Shown here: positions 35,601 through 45,127 of the stretch, piece by piece | Layout: every line of letters starts with the position of its first letter | How positions within the stretch are numbered: position 1 is the stretch's first letter | NCBI RefSeq assembly: GCF_014839835.1 | Contig: NC_071634.1 | Span: 8,394,453 to 8,458,452, forward strand | Direction: 5' to 3' | Length of the DNA stretch: 64,000 nucleotides | Origin: Dryobates pubescens | Lineage: Eukaryota > Chordata > Aves > Piciformes > Picidae | The notes under the pieces: generated by a model | Seen by the model: only the letters and a program-made list of their open reading frames with translations | What the model was told of the DNA's origin: nothing | The model's database searches: none | Translations under genes and position numbers: made by a program

Positions 35601-38600
35601 CCGTAGGTTAGAAAAGCAAAGGAAGTCGGAGTGCCTTCTGTTGCCAGATCTGTGCAGGACTGTAGACAGAGCCCTTCAGCTAAAGGACACCCAGGAGGTG
35701 GGGAAAATGCCACCCCTCAGACACCACTATCTGACAGTAGCTGGGATACAGCTAGGCACAGATTGCAAGTTGCAGTAGCAAGAGACAGAGTCAACTTCCC
35801 TCACAGAAGGAAGATACAAACCTTGGCAAACTCTCTACACTGACTGCAAGCCAGGGAAGTTTTGCTCCCTGTGCTGCTCTACTTTGTGGTATTTTTCATC
35901 CTTATAGAATCAGAGCAATGTAAAAAATCCTTATGAGGTGACTTCTCCTCCCTTAGCCTCCCCCCCAGGGGCAGAAGCATGTGCAGGGAGGGTTTTAATT
36001 TAGCAGGCTTTTTTGTTTGAACTGGCTGTCTCTTTTTAGGTAATAAATATAAATGATGCTCTCCCCGTCCTCTCCCTAACACAAAACCAAAGGTGTGTAC
36101 TCAGCATTTGGAATGAGCAGCAGTGCTAATGGCTGGAACTGGGCAGGAGAAGGACAGAGGGCTGAGGACTTTCAGTCCAACATTACCTAACCTTTCTAGT
36201 GGCCCTGATACCCCAACATCCACAGATGATTGCATGAAGAGATGGAATGTAATTAGCCAACCTCACCTTGGAGGACAGCACAGTTAACTGGCTCCTGCAA
36301 AACCTATTCATCTTATTTACTTGTGTACTGGATCCAGGTCTGGGCACCCCAGCTCAGGAAGGACAAAGATCTACTAGAGAGAGTCCAGTACAGGGCTACA
36401 AACATACTGAGGAGACTGGAATATCTCTCAAGTGGGAAAAGGTTGAGAGCTGGGGCTGTTTAGCCTGGAGAGGAGGAGGCTGAGAGGGGGATCTCATTAA
36501 TGCTTGCAAATATCTGAGGGGTAGGTGTCAGGAAGATGGGGACAGACTCTTCTCAGTGGTCCCCAGTGACAGGACAATAGGTAATGAGCATAAACTTGAA
36601 CACAGAAAGTTCCGTCTAAACATGAAGAAATACTTCTTTACTTTCAGGGTGTCAGAGCCCTGGAGCAGCTTGCCCAGAAAGATAGTAGAGTCTCCATCTC
36701 TGAAGACTTTCAAGACCCATCTGGACATGTTCCTGTGTGACCTGCCCCAGGTGATCCTGTTCTGGCATGGGGGGGTTGGACTCAGTGATCTTCAGAGGTC
36801 CCTTCCAACACCTTCCATCCTGTGATGCTGTAATTTTATGCACAGCATTTTGTTTTCCATATTAACAACAAGCAAAGAGAAAAGGAATGATTCCTCACCC
36901 GTGTGTCTAGGTTGTAGGCTGTCTTCTTTAAGTCCTGCAGAGCCCTCTGCATAAACTCAAATGCATGGCAGTCAACACAGGGGCGACCTAGGAGAGGGTT
37001 TGGTAGAACCTTTAGGAAACAGTCATGACAGTATTTCATCAGGTAGTAAGTCAAAGGAATAAACAGTGAGTATGAGGAAGAGCTACTGAAAATAGTCCTC
37101 AGAGTGAGCACTGATGCAGGGACTCTTCAACAGCCCAGGTTATTGTAAATGGTCTATCATGATGGCTGCAGCATCAACCAACATGATGGACCACAGCAAC
37201 CACAGAGACTCAGTCTCTCAATGGCTTAAGAATGACTTCAACAAATCTGCATTAAAAACCTTCTTTCTCCTTTATTGCTGTTCCCCTTGTTCTTGTCACA
37301 GCTCACAGTGTGGAAACACTAAACCCATAATTGAAGGCTTTCATATTGCTCCACCAACCCTGGTGAAGCATTTCCAACTTGATCTTCAGTGATGGAGAAC
37401 AGGAACAGGCTGCCCAGAGAGGGTGCAGAGTCTCCATCTCTGGAGACATTCAAAACCCACCTGGATGTGTTCCTGTGTGACATGCTCTGGGTGATACTGC
37501 TCTGGCAGGGGGCTTTGGACTGGATTATCTCTAGAGGTCTGTTCCAACCCCTAACGTTCTATGAAACAGATACTTCCAAAATGATTCTTAATAATTCTGA
37601 ATGTGCTGACAGATTATTTGTGTTTTAGAGAGACCCCTAACATTCTGTGATTCAGGTTGCCAAAAATTCCCTAGGAATCCATGAACCTGTTCCCTGCAAA
37701 ATCTTGTCTCCTAATCTCACACACTTGAGCTCTAAATAGAAAGCTAAGGGAATGAAATTGAGCACAATATCACAGACAGATCACTTACCCTCTGCATTTG
37801 GCTGAGACAGCTTTGTCCAAAGCTAGTGAAGTAAGCAGCAGATAAACATGATGCCTTGTCATTAGGAGGCACTGCTGATAAGCAGAGCTGCTGCATGCTG
37901 GACTAATTGCAGTGTTGAAGCCAGTACTCTCTATCTAGGTACCCAGACTGAAGGTCACAAGGCTTGCTCTGCCGTGATCATCACCTAACAGAAAGCTGTG
38001 CCCTGGATGATAGTAGCAGTGTGACAGAACAAATACAGACATGACAGAATGCCTTCAAATCAGCAGGCTCTGCACTTGCTCTTATTTGCTCCTTGGTGCC
38101 TTCTGCCTCCCTGACAACTTCATATTTGGCAAGTGAGAACTTCTAAGCACAGCGTTAGGTTGCTCTTTGGGGTCTGGTAAGGAAGAAAGGATGAAAGCTT
38201 GAGTGGTGCTGGAAAACCCTGCAGTGGCTGTCAGCCTATTTTGCAACTACTTGATATTACTCCCAGCTCATCATCTATGTGCTAACCAGCAGGCAGGAAT
38301 CCTGCCTGCTGGAGAAGAGGAGCCTGTCAAATTCTTCAACTGGCTAAGAAAAACAAAGAGATTAAAAAATAAACCCTGAGCAGAATTAAAGGCCTCCTCT
38401 CTCATTGTTGTACCACCACCCAACCTTAGTGTTGTCACATTCACACCAGCCAAAAGGAGAGGACAGCATTCTCCACACTGACAGCTTGGTGCAAGGCCCT
38501 GTCCTTATGTTCATGACATACAACACTCAACACAGACCAGCAGAGGAGAATTAGGTGGCTGGAGGCTGCAAGGCTAGGTGTTGACAAAGTGGCATCTTCA

Positions 38601-39164
38601 CTGTGAATATTTTTAGTGAAAACTACTGATTTTAATCCTGTGGTTATTACCAAGAATGAAAGATGACATCAACAGTCAACAGCAGTTGAAACAAGGCAAA
38701 TCTCAATGTCTCTGAGAGGCAAACAGGGAGAATCCTGGCACAGAAAGGACTAACACAATGAAAGGGCTGGACAAAAGGAACAGGTGCAGAGCAGTGGCAG
38801 ATTTCAACAGGTAGAAAACAAGGGTAAGAGAGTGGAAAGCCTTGGATGCAGGAGAAAAACAGCACTGATATGTTATGAAATTGAGGGGTTAGAACAACAT
38901 GAGCATGATGTGTCTAAAATAGTTAAGAGTTATTTGGACATAGGAACTCCTGCAATACTGGAAGAACAGCAGAAGCTGTAGGAGATGACAGGGGGGTGGT
39001 AGATACTTTCATCTGAGTGGGAGAGGGGGGTGGTACATACTTTCAGCTGGTATGGCTGTTCCTGCTTCTTGGTCAGACCTAAGAGGCTCCACGAGAAGCA
39101 GTGCAACCAGAAGGACTAAAGGAACTGTGAGGACCACTCTTCTCAGCAGGCAGGGTGCCAGCAT
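32533..39164 (-). CDS. NICOL1/C4orf48 copy B, tandem paralogue (3 coding exons)
   Basis: Exons on the - strand at 39164-39041, 36987-36899 and 32604-32533 join with the same phases as copy A to give 94 residues. Exon 2 coding has exactly the same length (124 bases) and exon 3 likewise (89 bases). Residues 1-30 form a Leu/Val-rich signal peptide ([20 protein letters not shown]...). The mature chain has AIPAES, then [19 protein letters not shown] and [10 protein letters not shown], then [20 protein letters not shown] and Leu-Leu-Asn. CxxC (45/48) and CxC (85/87) are retained. Exon 3 differs from copy A only at Asn67 and Thr70 in 29 residues, while signal peptide and tail have diverged freely. 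The frame is intact with canonical splice sites, so a recent pseudogene is unlikely. The TETLLLQ stretch and LDTR are closer to human than copy A is, so orthology is not fully settled. Confidence 0.92.
32995..33447 (+). mobile_element. CR1 LINE 3' fragment, in NICOL1 copy B intron
   Basis: GTGGGTCCAGAGGAGGCCAC to CATCCTATGAATCATG. ORF2 tail ([20 protein letters not shown]) is still partly open. Confidence 0.93.
34036..34138 (+). mobile_element. CR1 3' terminus
   Basis: TTGGATGGGGCTTAGAGCAA to TTCTAACCCAAACCAG; tail octamers missing. Confidence 0.8.
35115..35548 (-). mobile_element. CR1 LINE 3' fragment
   Basis: ATCACAGAATACTAGAATGG through AGGTTGAACAGCCCCAGTTC. Same subfamily as the copy at 16.6 kb. 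Confidence 0.93.
36322..36838 (+). mobile_element. CR1 LINE 3' fragment (older subfamily), 60 bp from a NICOL1 exon
   Basis: TACTGGATCCAGGTCTGGGC to ATCCTGTGATGCTGTAATT. It reads opposite to NICOL1 copy B and ends about 60 bases from the exon 3 donor at 36899. Confidence 0.92.
36899..36987 (-). CDS. NICOL1 copy B exon 3 (conserved core)
   Basis: The 89-base exon encodes [19 protein letters not shown] plus [10 protein letters not shown], with acceptor CTCCTAG and donor GTGAGG. A + strand CR1 ends only about 60 bases beyond the donor. Codons are more AT-rich than in copy A (TGT, CAT, GCA, TTT). Confidence 0.95.
37395..37565 (+). mobile_element. CR1 LINE 3' fragment (older subfamily)
   Basis: AACAGGAACAGGCTGCCCAG to TAACGTTCTATGA. 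A second terminus-like remnant (CCCCTAACATTCTGTGATTC) follows at 37634-37653. Confidence 0.88.
37654..39040. other. NICOL1 copy B intron 2, unique part
   Basis: Nothing recognised besides the CR1 pieces before it. Confidence 0.6.
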
Positions 39165-39183
39165 CTTGGGATTGGGTGCTTCT
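39041..39183 (-). CDS. NICOL1 copy B exon 2 (signal-peptide exon)
   Basis: ATG is at 39164-39162. A likely acceptor (GATAAACAG) ends before 39183 and the donor after 39041 is GTATGT. The ATG starts the same number of codons from the junction as in copy A, which supports it. No in-frame ATG lies upstream within the exon. Confidence 0.88.
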
Positions 39184-41262
39184 CTGTTTATCAAGAGACA
39201 AACAAGTGAGTGAGGAACTTCACAGATACAAGGGCTGTGTTACACAGAACTTCATGTTCCTGCTGATGGAAGCACTGGCAGTCTTCCCTTGAGAGAGGAA
39301 AACGTATCAGAAGATGTAGAGCATGGACAAAAGTTCTCTGTACTTTTGCAGCAGTGCACATAAACCCCAGCTGGGAGAGAATGCCCTTAGTCATGAAGGA
39401 GAAGACTGGCAGTCCCTAGACAGTTTTTGGTTTCACTTCCACACCAGGATGCCAGCAACTTTGCCTGCTCTGTGTCTCCAGTCTTTTTTCTAACTACTCA
39501 GCCCCAGACTAGTCCATGAATCTGGGCAGCTGCTCCACTGCTAGACTTTGAGGTCAGAACTGCAGGGGTTACAAAGCTGGCCAAATCAGACCAGAGCCTG
39601 GAAATGAGGCTTTTACCCTCTGGCTTTCTTTAGTGATGCACCATCTTTTTGCAAGTATTATAACTAAAGGTAACCACACACTACACTGGTCATCAGCCCT
39701 TACTCCCTCATGAAATAGCTGGAGGCTGTTAAACCTCCAAAAATTCATAGCTAGAACTTCTTGTGGTGAAACAAAACTCTTAGACCTTGTTTCCCCTTGT
39801 AATCTGGGCTTCAAACCAGCCATCCATTTGTTCTTGAGCATCAAGCCAGGCCACACCATGAAGGTGGGTACAGCCTGGTGCAGCAACTACTCCCCTTCAC
39901 ACAGAGGTAGTGTTTGGGTAAGTACACAGGTCGCAGATGAAGTGTTTTCTTGATCCCACAGGTAAACTGTTCAGATCACAGGGAACTTGGACTGGCTCAA
40001 GCTGCAACTGTCTGTTAGAGATTTCAATCCAAGCCTCAAGCTGGCTGGCAAACTGCTAGTGTGGCCCTTGGTTCAGCCAAGTTTACCTTCTGCCCTGGAC
40101 ATTCCCATGGAAGAGAGAAAGAATCCAATAAGGTTAAGTTGCAGCAGCACAGTAAAATGCATACAAAAATCTCTCTTTAGTTAAAGCTGGGAACACAGGA
40201 TAACAATCTGTCTCTTCCTGACTTTTAAGTTGGTGCACACTAAGCAAAGGATGTTGCATAAGAGCATCAAATCTGCATGAGGTAGATGATCTCTAAGGTC
40301 CCTTCTGATCTAAGCTATTCTATGTACTGAATGCAGGAGTACAGCAATGCCCAGCACAGCTTGTGTTTGAAGGGCAAGAGAAGGAGGAAGGAAAAAAAAG
40401 GTTTTCCCCATCTTGCCACAAACACAGAAGAGAACAAGCTTGATCTTCACTATCTGCAACCCATCATTTCAGACACAGCTAATCTGAGGCTGCAGATTCT
40501 GCACAAGCACTTGCAGCATCCAGGGAAGGAGCAGCATCACACCCAGCCCCTTAATCTGCACCTCAACCTCAGCAGAGGAATAGGGAGGGTTCAGAAGCAA
40601 TAGACACACACATATGTAGAGTCACAGCTATATTTGGGCCCACATCAAAACAAAAAAAGCCCTGGTCATGTAATTCCTATAACCTCAGAATGGTGTTTCC
40701 TATTCCTCCTACCATTTACAAGTGATCTGATGTGATCCTTTTGCTGACTTCCACAATCCTTAAAATAGATTACAATCAGCCCAAGCAGCTTGGCTTTTCT
40801 GTTGTACTTCATGGTGATCTGCAATCAAAGCAAGTGCCATCAGACACCCAGCTTTGCAACAGGATGCAGCACAGTGTCTCCAAGTAACAGTAAGTGAGGA
40901 TAACACCAGGCTCCTTCAAAAGCACCTAGGGCAGGAGCCTCCTGGTCAGCAGAGCAGGGGCTCTTCTCACAGCTGACTCTGAGTGCTGCAAAGGCTCAAC
41001 CAAACAAAGCAGATTTGCTGTTAAACTTTTTCAGGGCACCTTACACAACACCCACCCCAGCAACAGCTCAGCCCTGGATGTGAGCCCCTGTACACAGCAA
41101 CTGCTCCCACCTCAGACCTCATCTAACTACTGTCCCCAGTCCCTGTGAAGAATGCCAGGATGGTCTCTCCCTGCAGTGCACTTGGGAACAGACAGCGCAG
41201 TGCGTCGACTTCTGTGAAAGAGAAAAGTCACCCCCTCTAACAAAGGAAAAAAATGCCAGTAC
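39184..41262. other. NICOL1 copy B intron 1 (5' UTR intron)
   Basis: 2079 bases against 171 in copy A. Contains one CR1 terminus remnant at 40280. Confidence 0.55.
40280..40325 (+). mobile_element. CR1 3' terminus remnant
   Basis: GATGATCTCTAAGGTCCCTT and AAGCTATTCTATGTA only. Confidence 0.6.
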
Positions 41263-41350
41263 CTGATCTCTGCCTGGTCTTTGTGATGGTCTCTTTGAAA
41301 TGGCCGCTGCAAACTGCTCCCAGAACAAGTGCAGCATTTCTGAGCATGTG
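41263..41350 (-). other. NICOL1 copy B non-coding first exon (inferred)
   Basis: Donor GATCAG|GTACTG lies at 41263/41262, with a 2079-base intron to the acceptor at 39184. The 5' end is not visible. Its place relative to the promoter blocks equals that in copy A. Confidence 0.5.
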
Positions 41351-41451
41351 CACTGTCTCTTTTTAACCTTCTCTGAAAGAGGTTATTACTATGGGGAGAT
41401 TTCTGCCATGGCAACAATGCAGAGCACTGCAGCACGCAGCACAGATTTAAA
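41339..41451 (-). promoter_or_regulatory. NICOL1 copy B promoter with paired X-box-like motifs
   Basis: On the - strand: TTTAAA (41451-41446), GTTGCCATGGCAG (41415-41403, near-perfect X-box), CCATAGTAATAACC (41394-41381), then CACATGCTCAGA (41350-41339). Order and spacing follow copy A. The minisatellite begins about 160 bases further upstream. Confidence 0.65.
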
Positions 41452-41613
41452 GAGGAACAAGCTGCCTCTTCCAGGGCTGGGGAAGGATCTCTCTGCTTTG
41501 AAATGGGACTGCCAGCAGCAACCTACCTGCTCCAGGCAAGCCTTCTAAAGCTGGGCCCTTTGATTCATCTCCCTTGAAGTCTGCTGAAAGGTTTTCCTGA
41601 AGCTGGATGTGGT

Positions 41614-43440
41614 GCAGGACAGCCTGCAAGGGGTGCGCCCAGGGACCGCAGGATGCCCCCGCAAGGGATGCACTCAGGGGCCGCAGGACAGCCCGCAAGG
41701 GATGCGCCCAGGGGCCGCAGGACAGCCCGCAAGGGATGCGCCCAGGGGCCGCAGGACAGCCCGCAAGGGATGCGCCCAGGGGCCGCAGGACAGCCTGCAA
41801 GGGATGCGCCCAGGGACCGCAGGACAGCCCGCAAGGGGTGCGCCCAGGGGCCGCAGGACAGCCCGCAAGGGATGCGCCCAGGGGCCGCAGGACAGCCCGC
41901 AAGGGATGCGCCCAGGGGCCGCAGGACAGCCCGCAAGGGGTGCGCTCAGGGGCCGCAGGACAGCCCGCAAGGGGTGCGCCAGGGGCCGCAGGACGCCCTG
42001 CAAGGGATGCGCCCAGGGGCCGCAGGACAGCCCGCAAGGGGTGCGCCCAGGGGCCGCAGGACGCCCCGCAAGGGGTGCGCCCAGGGGCCGCAGGACGCCC
42101 CCGCAAGGGGTGCGCCCAGGGGCCGCAGGACGCCCCCGCAAGGGGTGCGCCCAGGGGCCGCAGGACGCCCCGCAAGGGGTGCGCCCAGGGGCCGCAGGAC
42201 GCCCCCGCAAGGGGTGCGCTCAGGGGCCGCAGGACGCCCTGCAAGGGGTGCGCCCAGGGGCCGCAGGACAGCCCGCAAGGGATGCGCCCAGGGGCCGCAG
42301 GACGCCCTGCAAGGGATGCGCCCAGGGGCCGCAGGACGCCCCGCAAGGGATGCGCCCAGGGGCCGCAGGACAGCCCGCAAGGGGTGCGCCCAGGGGCCGC
42401 AGGACAGCCCGCAAGGGGTGCGCCCAGGGGCCGCAGGACGCCCCGCAAGGGGTGCGCCCAGGGGCCGCAGGACACCCCGCAAGGGGTGCGCCCAGGGGCC
42501 GCAGGACGCCCCCGCAAGGGGTGCGCTCAGGGGCCGCAGGACAGCCTGCAAGGGGTGCGCTCAGGGGCCGCAGGACGCCCTGCAAGGGGTGCGCTCAGGG
42601 GCCGCAGGACGCCCCCGCAAGGGATGCGCCCAGGGGCCGCAGGACGCCCTGCAAGGGGTGCGCCCAGGGGCCGCAGGACAGCCCGCAAGGGATGCGCCCA
42701 GGGGCCGCAGGACGCCCTGCAAGGGATGCGCCCAGGGGCCGCAGGACGCCCTGCAAGGGATGCGCCCAGGGGCCGCAGGACAGCCCGCAAGGGATGCGCC
42801 CAGGGGCCGCAGGACGCCCCCGCAAGGGATGCGCCCAGGGGCCGCAGGACAGCCCGCAAGGGGTGCGCCCAGGGGCCGCAGGACAGCCCGCAAGGGATGC
42901 GCCCAGGGGCCGCAGGACAGCCCGCAAGGGATGCGCTCAGGGGCCGCAGGACAGCCCGCAAGGGGTGCGCCCAGGGGCCGCAGGACAGCCTGCAAGGGAT
43001 GCGCCCAGGGGCCGCAGGACAGCCCGCAAGGGATGCGCCCAGGGACCGCAGGACAGCCCGCAAGGGGTGCGCTCAGGGGCCGCAGGACAGCCCGCAAGGG
43101 ATGCGCCCAGGGACCGCAGGACAGCCCGCAAGGGGTGCGCCCAGGGGCCGCAGGACAGCCTGCAAGGGGTGCGCCCAGGGGCCGCAGGACAGCCCGCAAG
43201 GGGTGCGCTCAGGGGCCGCAGGACAGCCCGCAAGGGATGCGCCCAGGGGCCGCAGGACAGCCCGCAAGGGGTGCGCCCAGGGGCCGCAGGACACCCCGCA
43301 AGGGATGCGCCCAGGGGCCGCAGGACAGCCCGCAAGGGATGCGCCCAGGGGCCGCAGGACGCCCTGCAAGGGATGCGCCCAGGGGCCGCAGGACAGCCCG
43401 CAAGGGGTGCGCCCAGGGGCCGCAGGACGCCCTGCAAGGG
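41614..43440. repeat. 34-bp GC-rich minisatellite, about 54 units
   Basis: The unit core is GGGATGCGCCCAGGGGCCGC followed by a 14-base AGGAC...GCAA segment. 1827 bases divided by 34 gives about 53.7 units. Recurrent variants are GGGATG/GGGGTG, GCCCAGG/GCTCAGG, GGGGCCG/GGGACCG, and GACAGCCCG against GACGCCCTG, GACGCCCCG or the one-base-longer GACGCCCCCG. Each unit carries three CpGs. Because 34 is not a multiple of three and the unit has no stop on either strand, very long ORFs appear in every frame (up to 689 codons). They are low-complexity Gly/Pro/Arg/Ala repeats and are not taken as genes. Confidence 0.97.
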
Positions 43441-43768
43441 TGAAGGCCAGGACTTAACTCAGCCCACAGCCTGCCATCTGAGTGATTCTGAGGTACAGGG
43501 ATCACACCCACCTACACCTGCTTTCTTGGCTATTTCTGTGATCCCAGCCTCAGGGCTGCCAGGAAAAGCTGCAGGAGTACAGACACTTGAACTCAAGTGG
43601 GAATTTGAGTCTGAACTCAAGAGTAAATTTCACCTTCACCCCCCTTTTACAGCCTGCATCCTTCAAGTGCCCCACTAAGCTCCAAACATCATTGACAGTG
43701 CTCTCAAGGGTTTTGTTTATCCATTTACCCTATACACAGCATCACTGCAGACCAAAGCCACAGGGGAC

Positions 43769-44075
43769 TACAGGAGAGACAGAGAGGGACTTTTCACAAA
43801 GGCATAGAGTGACAGGGCAAGGGTTGATGGCTTCAAATTGGAAGAAGCTCCAGTTAAGATGAGACACTAGAAGGAAATTCTTCCCCAGGAGGGTGGTGAG
43901 GCACCGGAACAGGCTGTCCAGGGCAGCTGTGGAGGCTCCAAGCCTAGCAGGCTGGATGGGGCCTTGAGCAAGCTGGTCTGGTAGGAAGTGTCCCTGCCCA
44001 TGGCAGTGGTCTTGGAACTAAATGATTTTGAAGGTCTCTTCCAACCCAAACCATTCTGTGATTCCATGATTCTAA
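43769..44075 (+). mobile_element. CR1 LINE 3' fragment
   Basis: CTACAGGAGAGACAGAGAGG to AACCATTCTGTGATTCCATG. The 65 bases before it match those before the CR1 at 54.04 kb. Confidence 0.9.
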
Positions 44076-44412
44076 CTAAGCTGCTGTATGGAGCTACAGC
44101 ATCCATGAGCAGAGTCAAGAGAGGATTAATTACAGAACTGCTGCCCTTAAACATCACAGGAATAGAACGAAGAGGAAAATAATTTTTAGAGTCTGTTCTT
44201 CTGGGCAAAAAAGATTTAGCATTTCTTGCAGAGAGAACCACACAGGAATTGGTCTCATTAAGCATCTGCCAATACCCAAACTACAAATGCAAAGCTTTAT
44301 TCATGACCATTCTCAGCCAGCTGATCTGATACCTTGGCTTCTCTTCCTGAAACATAACATAGATGTTCACAGGTATCACACATGTAGCTGTGGGTATACA
44401 TTCTATATTCTA

Positions 44413-45020
44413 TAGGATAGAATAGAATAAACCAGGTTGGAAAAGACCTTTGAGATCATCAAGTCCAGCCTATCATCCAACACCATCTAATCAACTAAAC
44501 CATGGCACCAAGCACCCCATCCAGTCTCTTCCTAAACACCTCCACTGTTGGTGACTCCACCACCTCCCTGGGCAGCACATTCCAATGGCCAATCTCTCTT
44601 TCTGGGAAGAACTTCTTCCTAACAGCCAGCCTAAACCTCCCCTGGCACAGCTTGAGACTGTGTCCTCTTGTTCTGGTGCTGGTTGCCTGGGAGAAGAGAC
44701 CAGCCCCCACCTGGCTACAACCTCCCTTCAGGTAGTTGTAGACAGCAAGAAGGTCTCCCCTGAGCCTCCTCTTCTCCAGGCTAAGCAACCCCAGCTCCCT
44801 CAGCCTCTCAACATCTTTCCTAAACTGAGGGGCCCAGAACTGGACACAGGACTCAAGGTGTGGCCTAACCAATACTGGGTACAGGGCACAATGACCTCCC
44901 TGCTCCTGCTGGCCACACTGTTCCTGATACAGGCCAGGATGCCATTGGCCTTCTTGGCCACCTGGGCACACTGCTGGCTCATGTTCAGCCTACTATCAAC
45001 CAGTACCCCCAGGTCCCTTT
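44413..45020 (-). mobile_element. CR1 LINE fragment, ~600 bp, pentamer-tail subfamily
   Basis: Begins with a short GAATA tail and AAACCAGGTTGGAAAAGACC. The opposite strand is open for 158 codons of ORF2 ([20 protein letters not shown] in one frame). An internal deletion relative to the 54.8 kb copy lies near 44805. A non-CR1 extension follows at 45021. Confidence 0.95.
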
Positions 45021-45127
45021 CTATATATTACTTTTATTAAGCCATGCTCTTGAGGATTCCTAGCAAATCTTACCCTATTCTCCCAAAGCCTCTCCTTTCT
45101 CTGTCACAACAGTAACACCAAGCAGCC
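45021..45127 (-). repeat. 107-bp non-CR1 extension of a CR1, inverted copy at 56829-56935
   Basis: Runs from ATATATTACTTTTATTAAGC to ACACCAAGCAGCC. It is the reverse complement of 56829-56935 with almost no differences by eye and the same length. Outside CR1 on the far side the similarity stops. Confidence 0.85.

Larger units (their letters stand above)
33448..36321. other. NICOL1 copy B intron 3
   Basis: Apart from the CR1 copies at 34036 and 35115, this is unique intronic sequence. Confidence 0.6.

Noticed and set aside
36836-37111. Reading the - strand ORF of 91 codons as a stand-alone gene
   Set aside because: Only the middle 29 codons (36987-36899) are exon 3 of NICOL1 copy B; the flanks are intron beyond clear splice sites.
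39165-39194. An N-terminal extension of copy B upstream of the ATG at 39164
   Set aside because: It would need a TTG start and crosses the inferred splice acceptor; the ATG at 39164 gives the same exon length as copy A.
41609-43678. Very long ORFs (up to 689 codons, both strands, all frames) over the minisatellite
   Set aside because: They follow from a stop-free 34-bp unit whose length is not a multiple of three; translations are low-complexity repeats in every frame, with no splice or domain evidence.
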